Shown piece by piece: positions 6,021 through 10,007 of a DNA stretch of 10,007 nt. The first letter of the stretch is position 1. Each line of letters begins with the position of its first letter. The DNA is taken from assembly GCA_002292925.1 (NCBI GenBank), contig DBCF01000037.1:1-10007 (forward strand). The letters run 5' to 3'. Origin of the DNA: Roseiflexaceae bacterium UBA965. GTDB lineage: Bacteria > Chloroflexota > Chloroflexia > Chloroflexales > Roseiflexaceae. The notes beneath the pieces were generated by a model, which worked only from the letters and a program-made list of their open reading frames with translations, was not told where the DNA came from and did not search any database. The translations under genes and the position numbers were made by a program.

Positions 6021-7376
6021 TTAATCCAATGGTGCTAACCAAGACGATTGTTTGGGGAACAAAATATCGAGCAATACTTCAGATTCTGCTGACGAATAAA
6101 CATCTGGGTAGCTGGCTTTGAGCTCGTGGATGGAATGCAACCCAAACAATTGTTGCAAAAAGACATGGGGTGGGTAGCCGGCGGTGCTTTTGCGACTACC
6201 ATCATTGGCGGGCAGGGTGGTGGCATTGATTTTGCCTTTGGTAAAGGTTAATTGCAAGCCACTGCGATAGAAATCAAAAGTTAATTCGCCGTTGTAGCCG
6301 GCCATGGCACTTTGTGACAAACGCCGTTCAAGGGGGGCGACGATGTGTTGGATGAGTTGGGCCACATCGGCGACGCGGATATACCAGGCATAGGGGCGGT
6401 TGTTTTTGTGCATGCCTTGTTCGATGATGCGGTATATCGGGTGATCGACCCCCAGCCCAAATTGGATTTGCTCGGGTCTCCCAGTTTTGTTGTCCCAAAT
6501 CGGAATTGTGTCTGCAATCTGTACCAGTTGACGACAAATCGACGGATAGATTTCGGCGAGTTGGATGTGGGGCTCGGTGCTCAACGAAAAGACACCGATG
6601 CTCGATACGCCCCGGACGCGGTTACTCCAGAGTGACCCCACCACTTCGCCATTGGGTCGCGCAATCACGTAGGGGAGCCACGGTTCATTGCCAGTGACGG
6701 CATCACTCATCGTGTAGCGCAAATAACTGGCATCGATGCGAGACGTGACCAACATCGGGAGCTGGTTGTGCAAGCGACTACGCTCGCGCTCGTAGAGTAT
6801 CAGTAGTTGCATGATATCGCTGTGCTGGGCCCGCCGCACCACAAAGGGTTCACTTTGGTCGGCTCCCAGTTTGGGGATGGATTGGACTGGCACCATGCGC
6901 GCACCTCCCAGTGCTAGCGCATACTCATAACCGAATTGGCGGTAGTAATAAGGAATCCCAGTAATTCCCTGCATCAAATCGCCACGGGCGGTGCTTTTGG
7001 CATGGATGAGTTGGAAGATTTTGCGGATATAGCCACGATTACGCACGTCAGGATGCGACGCCACCAGCTCGGGGCGACCACTGGGAACCGCTACACCGGC
7101 GTATTCGAGGGGCATACGCATCAATACGGTTGTGGCGACGATGCGATTGTCGGCGTCGGCCACCACGGCAAAATCGTCGGGGGAACTCATGGGGTGCCGG
7201 CCGCTCAGTAAATCGTCGGCATAGGCCATGGTATAGGTGTTGTGTGCACCACTAGTTTCGTCACGAAACACATAGCCGTATAAATCGAGCAATGAATCTC
7301 TGTCGCTGGCGTTTGCCCAGCGCAAGGTGTAGCCGTCGCCGAGGTCTTGTTGATAGTGTTGTTCATGCATCTGCAT
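6021..7376 (-). CDS. Eis-like GNAT N-acetyltransferase A (tandem paralogue)
   Basis: This 451-residue cytoplasmic acetyltransferase has the three-part plan of the Eis family: an N-terminal GNAT domain (about 10-160), a second degenerate GNAT-like domain (about 175-335) and a C-terminal sterol-carrier-like domain (about 340-451). The acetyl-CoA pyrophosphate loop is VRNRGYIRKI (Arg112-xx-Gly115-x-Ile117), with Ile instead of the usual Gly/Ala. YYYRQFGYE (about 143-151) carries the family Tyr. The C-terminus LLDILFPKQSSWLAPLD is family-like. Family members acetylate amines such as lysines or aminoglycosides; the substrate here is unknown. The start is ATG 7376: AAGG (7384-7387) lies 7 nt upstream, and the upstream gene ends at 7388. 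An earlier ATG at 7409 would overlap that gene and lacks this RBS. It opens with the same DLGDGYTLRW as its neighbour B, showing tandem duplication followed by strong divergence. Confidence 0.85.
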   Translation of the reverse strand: MQMHEQHYQQDLGDGYTLRWANASDRDSLLDLYGYVFRDETSGAHNTYTMAYADDLLSGRHPMSSPDDFAVVADADNRIVATTVLMRMPLEYAGVAVPSGRPELVASHPDVRNRGYIRKIFQLIHAKSTARGDLMQGITGIPYYYRQFGYEYALALGGARMVPVQSIPKLGADQSEPFVVRRAQHSDIMQLLILYERERSRLHNQLPMLVTSRIDASYLRYTMSDAVTGNEPWLPYVIARPNGEVVGSLWSNRVRGVSSIGVFSLSTEPHIQLAEIYPSICRQLVQIADTIPIWDNKTGRPEQIQFGLGVDHPIYRIIEQGMHKNNRPYAWYIRVADVAQLIQHIVAPLERRLSQSAMAGYNGELTFDFYRSGLQLTFTKGKINATTLPANDGSRKSTAGYPPHVFLQQLFGLHSIHELKASYPDVYSSAESEVLLDILFPKQSSWLAPLD

Positions 7377-7383
7377 TACGGTG

Positions 7384-7387
7384 CCTT
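7384..7387 (-). promoter_or_regulatory. RBS that fixes the start of Eis-like gene A
   Basis: AAGG on the minus strand is 7 nt before ATG 7376 and next to the stop codon of the upstream gene (7388-7390). It argues against the longer start at 7409. Confidence 0.5.
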
Positions 7388-8719
7388 TTAGTTTGACCAC
7401 AAAAACCACGAGGGTGTTTTGGGGAAGAGAATCTCAAAGAGTTGACTGGTGTGATTGTCGGCATACACATCGGGACCAAGGGTGCGGAGCTCGCTCAACG
7501 AACGCCAGCCAAAAATCTGCTGGGCCATAATCCCTGGCGGGTAATAGGCCTCTGCCTTGCCGAACTCGACTGGAGGCTGCCAATGACTAACGCTGGTGAG
7601 TTGTCCCTGTTGCCAGGTCAGCTCAAGGCCACCGCGAAAAAACGACACTTGTTTGGTGCCGCTATAACCCGCCAATGCGCTACTTGCCAGTCGTGCATCA
7701 AGTGCCGGTGTGATTTGTTGCAACAGCGGCACGAGATCTGGTACCCGCACGTACCATACATAGGTGTCACTCGCGGTGTGGGGCAAGTAGCTTTTGAGTA
7801 GGGGATAAATCACGTGGCTGGTATCGAGCATCAGGGTGGCGGCGGTGACCACTTCCTCACCTGGTTTTTTGTGGAGCACGGGGATGATCGATGGCAAGGC
7901 CTGCATCGTCGCCAAGAGGTGATTGGCCCAGACCACGCCGGGTACAAAACCCCAGCCCCGTACATCCATTTCACCTTGCCAACAACACTTGCCGATGAGC
8001 AGGTAGCCGATGACGCAGTCGTGCTGATCAACGATGAAATAGGGTAGATTGCCTTCGGACGATACACTTTGCGCCATTGTAAACGCCAAATATTCGGCAC
8101 TGAGTGGCGTGGTCACCAGTACATTTGGGCGGTGGCGGTCGGCGTCGTACAGGGCGATGAATTGGGGTAGCTCGGCGACAGTCACGGCCCGCAGTGTCAC
8201 GCTCGGCGCATCAATGGCGAGTGCGGGTAACTGTGCAAACAGCACTTTGGCACCGCCTGGGAAGTCGATCATCCATTCGTAGCCGAATTGTTTGTAATAG
8301 TATTCGATACCGGTGATGGCTTGGGCGATGTCGCCGTTTTGGACGCTTTTGGCGTGCAACCAGCGCATAATCTGGCGGATAAAGCCCCGTTTGCGTACTG
8401 CCGTATCGCTGACCACTACTTCCGGCCGACCAACAGATAGCGGGATGCCGGCATACGAGAATGGCTGATCCATGAGTCCAGCGGCAGCCACGACGTGGTT
8501 CTGTGCATCAACCACCACTGCCACCCGTTCGGGTGGACATAACGGATGTAAACTACTAAGTAAATCACGGGCATAATTGGCGACAATCTGGTTGTCGGGT
8601 TCACTATGGCTTTTTTTGAATGAGCGAGCGGCGAGGTTGGCATAGCCTTCGGCATCAGCTAGGGTGCCCCAGCGTAAGGTATAGCCGTCGCCCAAATCTT
8701 CGGGATGGAATGGGTACAT
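7388..8719 (-). CDS. Eis-like GNAT N-acetyltransferase B (tandem paralogue)
   Basis: This 443-residue paralogue of the next gene has the same GNAT / GNAT-like / sterol-carrier-like plan. Shared landmarks are DLGDGYTLRW (8-17), GRPEVVVSDTAVRKRGFIRQIMRWLHAKS (about 97-125, with acetyl-CoA loop Arg109-xx-Gly112-x-Ile114), GIEYYYKQFGYEW (137-149) and the ending FEILFPKTPSWF. The second domain is much less similar to gene A than the first, so acceptor specificities have probably separated. It has two adjacent Cys (245-246) in the middle domain that A lacks. The start ATG 8719 follows a strong GAGAGGA RBS. It lies 16 nt after the RimJ/RimL-like gene and 11 nt before gene A. The substrate is unknown; family knowledge suggests protein or small-molecule amines. 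Confidence 0.86.
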   Translation of the reverse strand: MYPFHPEDLGDGYTLRWGTLADAEGYANLAARSFKKSHSEPDNQIVANYARDLLSSLHPLCPPERVAVVVDAQNHVVAAAGLMDQPFSYAGIPLSVGRPEVVVSDTAVRKRGFIRQIMRWLHAKSVQNGDIAQAITGIEYYYKQFGYEWMIDFPGGAKVLFAQLPALAIDAPSVTLRAVTVAELPQFIALYDADRHRPNVLVTTPLSAEYLAFTMAQSVSSEGNLPYFIVDQHDCVIGYLLIGKCCWQGEMDVRGWGFVPGVVWANHLLATMQALPSIIPVLHKKPGEEVVTAATLMLDTSHVIYPLLKSYLPHTASDTYVWYVRVPDLVPLLQQITPALDARLASSALAGYSGTKQVSFFRGGLELTWQQGQLTSVSHWQPPVEFGKAEAYYPPGIMAQQIFGWRSLSELRTLGPDVYADNHTSQLFEILFPKTPSWFLWSN

Positions 8720-8735
8720 ACAATCCTCTCAGGTG

Positions 8736-9323
8736 TCAGATTGGTAATTGGCCGTATTTGCCGGCGAGTTGACTAGGGCCAAATTGTGTGCGGGTCATGG
8801 TCATCACCACATCGTCGTAGTGTTGGTGATTAAAGACACGGGCTTCGGGTATGCGACCGGTTTCGACAAAGCCCGATTTTTCATAGCATTTGCGGCCACG
8901 GAGGTTATAGCTGACATACCACAAATAGATGACGTGTAAATTGAGGAAGGTATAGCCGTAATCGCACATCAAGCGGATGGCTTCGCGGCCATAGCCCTTG
9001 CTCCAGTAGTCGGTATTGCCGATGACAATCCCCAGCTCGGCGCGGTCATGGGGGCGGCGGATGTCCATCAAACTGACGGTGCCGATAATGGTGTCACTGT
9101 CACGGGCGACGATGGCAAAGTGGAAGTTTTTGTCATCGAGGCGGGTATAGTTGGTATACCAGTCTTCTTCTTGTTCTTGCAAAAACGAACGCCCTTGCAT
9201 GCCCAAATACGCCGTTGTTTCGAGATTACTCAACCAGTGCGTAATGACGGGGACGTCACTGCGTTGAAAGTGACTGAGATACAACCGTTCACCGGACACG
9301 ATATGCGGGCGAGTAGTGGTCAT
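8736..9323 (-). CDS. RimJ/RimL-type GNAT N-acetyltransferase
   Basis: This 195-residue single-domain acetyltransferase belongs to the Acetyltransf_3 group (RimJ/RimL, SpeG and related small-molecule enzymes). It begins with GERLYLSHFQRSDVPVITHWLSN, the usual first strand and helix. The acetyl-CoA loop is DYWSKGYGREAIRLM (105-119), with the GxG at Gly110-Gly112. N140 with CYEKSGFVETG (146-156) forms the classic last helix and strand. The last 15 or so residues are a loose tail. The context behind rsgA makes a ribosomal-protein substrate attractive, but acetylation of an antibiotic, polyamine or amino acid is just as compatible. The start ATG 9323 has AGGAG 6 nt upstream, and this RBS overlaps the rsgA stop codon, so the two genes are probably translationally coupled. 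Confidence 0.87.
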   Translation of the reverse strand: MTTTRPHIVSGERLYLSHFQRSDVPVITHWLSNLETTAYLGMQGRSFLQEQEEDWYTNYTRLDDKNFHFAIVARDSDTIIGTVSLMDIRRPHDRAELGIVIGNTDYWSKGYGREAIRLMCDYGYTFLNLHVIYLWYVSYNLRGRKCYEKSGFVETGRIPEARVFNHQHYDDVVMTMTRTQFGPSQLAGKYGQLPI

Positions 9324-9329
9324 GGTGGA

Positions 9330-9334
9330 CTCCT
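9330..9334 (-). promoter_or_regulatory. RBS of the RimJ/RimL-like gene overlapping the rsgA stop
   Basis: AGGAG is 6 nt before ATG 9323. The rsgA stop TAG (9335-9333) shares its bases, giving TAGGAG, an arrangement typical of coupled translation within an operon. Confidence 0.6.
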
Positions 9335-10007
9335 ATTCTTCGCCGGCGAGTAGGCGTAAATAGCTGGCATAGCGGGCTGGGTTGATGTCGCCCTGCTCCA
9401 AGGCGGCGCGGACGGCACAGTCGGGTTCGTGGGCGTGGGTGCAATTACCAAAGTGACATTCGTCGAGGTAGTCGTGGAATTCGCGGAAGCCGTAGGCCAA
9501 GGCGGCATGGTCGATCTTCCAGAGGGCGATTTCGCGGATACCAGGGGTGTCGGCGACGTAACCGCCATTGCCGAGGGGGATGAGTTGGGCGACGGTAGTG
9601 GTATGGCGCCCTTTGTTGACGGCACTCGATACATCGCCCACGGCTAGTGCCAATTTGGGATTAATGGCGTTGAGAAGCGACGATTTACCGACGCCCGATT
9701 TACCGGTGACGACACTGACCTTGCCGGGCAACCACGATTGCACTTCGGCGAGGCCTTGGCTGCTGTGGACGCTGGCCACACAGGTGGTATAACCGACGGC
9801 GCGGTAGGGGGCGAGGGCGGCTTCGGCTTGCTCTGGGGTGACCAAATCGGCTTTGCTGGCGACGATGCGGGCTTCGATATCGTTGTTTTCGCAGATTACC
9901 AAATAGCGGTCGAGCATGCGCGGGTGGAACTCGGGTTGGGCCAGGGCTACCACGATGATTGCCACGTCGACATTGGCGACGATGACGTCTTCTTTGCTGC
10001 CGCCACT
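9333..10007 (-). CDS. rsgA: Ribosome small-subunit-dependent GTPase RsgA, C-terminal two thirds (5' end outside window)
   Basis: This circularly permuted GTPase acts late in 30S subunit assembly, checking the decoding centre and releasing RbfA. The frame stays open to the right edge, showing 224 residues; the GTG at 9965 is internal, since VIVANVDVAIIVVALAQP upstream of and around it is the normal RsgA sequence. The motif order is permuted as expected (visible numbering): G4 SKAD (51-54, Ser where Asn/Thr is usual), G1 GKSGVGKSS (102-110), G2 GRHTTT (133-138) and G3 DTPG (153-156). The C-terminal zinc site has Cys184, Cys189, His191 and Cys197 with the same spacing as E. coli RsgA. The N-terminal OB-fold lies outside the window. 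It is the first visible gene of a leftward operon with three acetyltransferases, 9 nt before the first of them. Confidence 0.95.
   Translation of the reverse strand, partial: SGGSKEDVIVANVDVAIIVVALAQPEFHPRMLDRYLVICENNDIEARIVASKADLVTPEQAEAALAPYRAVGYTTCVASVHSSQGLAEVQSWLPGKVSVVTGKSGVGKSSLLNAINPKLALAVGDVSSAVNKGRHTTTVAQLIPLGNGGYVADTPGIREIALWKIDHAALAYGFREFHDYLDECHFGNCTHAHEPDCAVRAALEQGDINPARYASYLRLLAGEE

Noticed and set aside
7377..7409. Longer N-terminus for Eis-like gene A starting at ATG 7409
   Set aside because: It would overlap the upstream gene and would bury the RBS that is well spaced from ATG 7376; homology to the paralogue begins only after 7376.
9963..9965. GTG as the start of RsgA
   Set aside because: The frame upstream to base 10007 is open and encodes the conserved RsgA segment before this Val, so the GTG is an internal codon of a gene cut by the window edge.

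Overview
This is a protein-coding stretch of a free-living bacterial chromosome with moderate GC. It holds seven complete or nearly complete genes and one more cut off at each edge. I saw no rRNA, tRNA, CRISPR array, transposase or phage gene. The lineage cannot be fixed from the sequence. Two tandem Eis-like acetyltransferases, the style of the citrate synthase and the lack of U-tract terminators would suit Chloroflexota, but this is a weak guess.

Layout: positions 1-1818 read rightward and carry the 3' end of citrate synthase (gltA), followed almost at once by a Trk/Ktr-type cation channel subunit. Everything after about 1929 reads leftward. In transcription order, from the right edge, this is: rsgA (ribosome-assembly GTPase, 5' end outside the window), a RimJ/RimL-type GNAT acetyltransferase, two paralogous Eis-like GNAT acetyltransferases in tandem, a 49-nt perfect palindrome, a KefB-like CPA2 cation/proton antiporter with a fused RCK (TrkA) module, and a SulP anion transporter with a STAS domain. 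The gltA/trk pair and the SulP gene converge on a 110-nt gap at 1819-1928.

How the genes may work together: the middle of the window is an ion-homeostasis neighbourhood (K+ uptake-like channel, K+/H+ antiporter, sulfate/bicarbonate-type transporter). These are separate transcription units, so joint function is only inferred. The right part looks like one operon: rsgA, rimJ-like and the two Eis-like genes are 9, 16 and 11 nt apart, and each downstream gene has its own purine-rich ribosome binding site (RBS).

The points most worth following are a Ser in place of the fourth selectivity-filter Gly of the Trk/Ktr protein, the 49-nt palindrome without a U-tract behind the acetyltransferase operon, two small perfect palindromes around a candidate promoter upstream of the antiporter, and the coupling of three different acetyltransferases to rsgA. 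I found nothing I can defend as a wholly new system.
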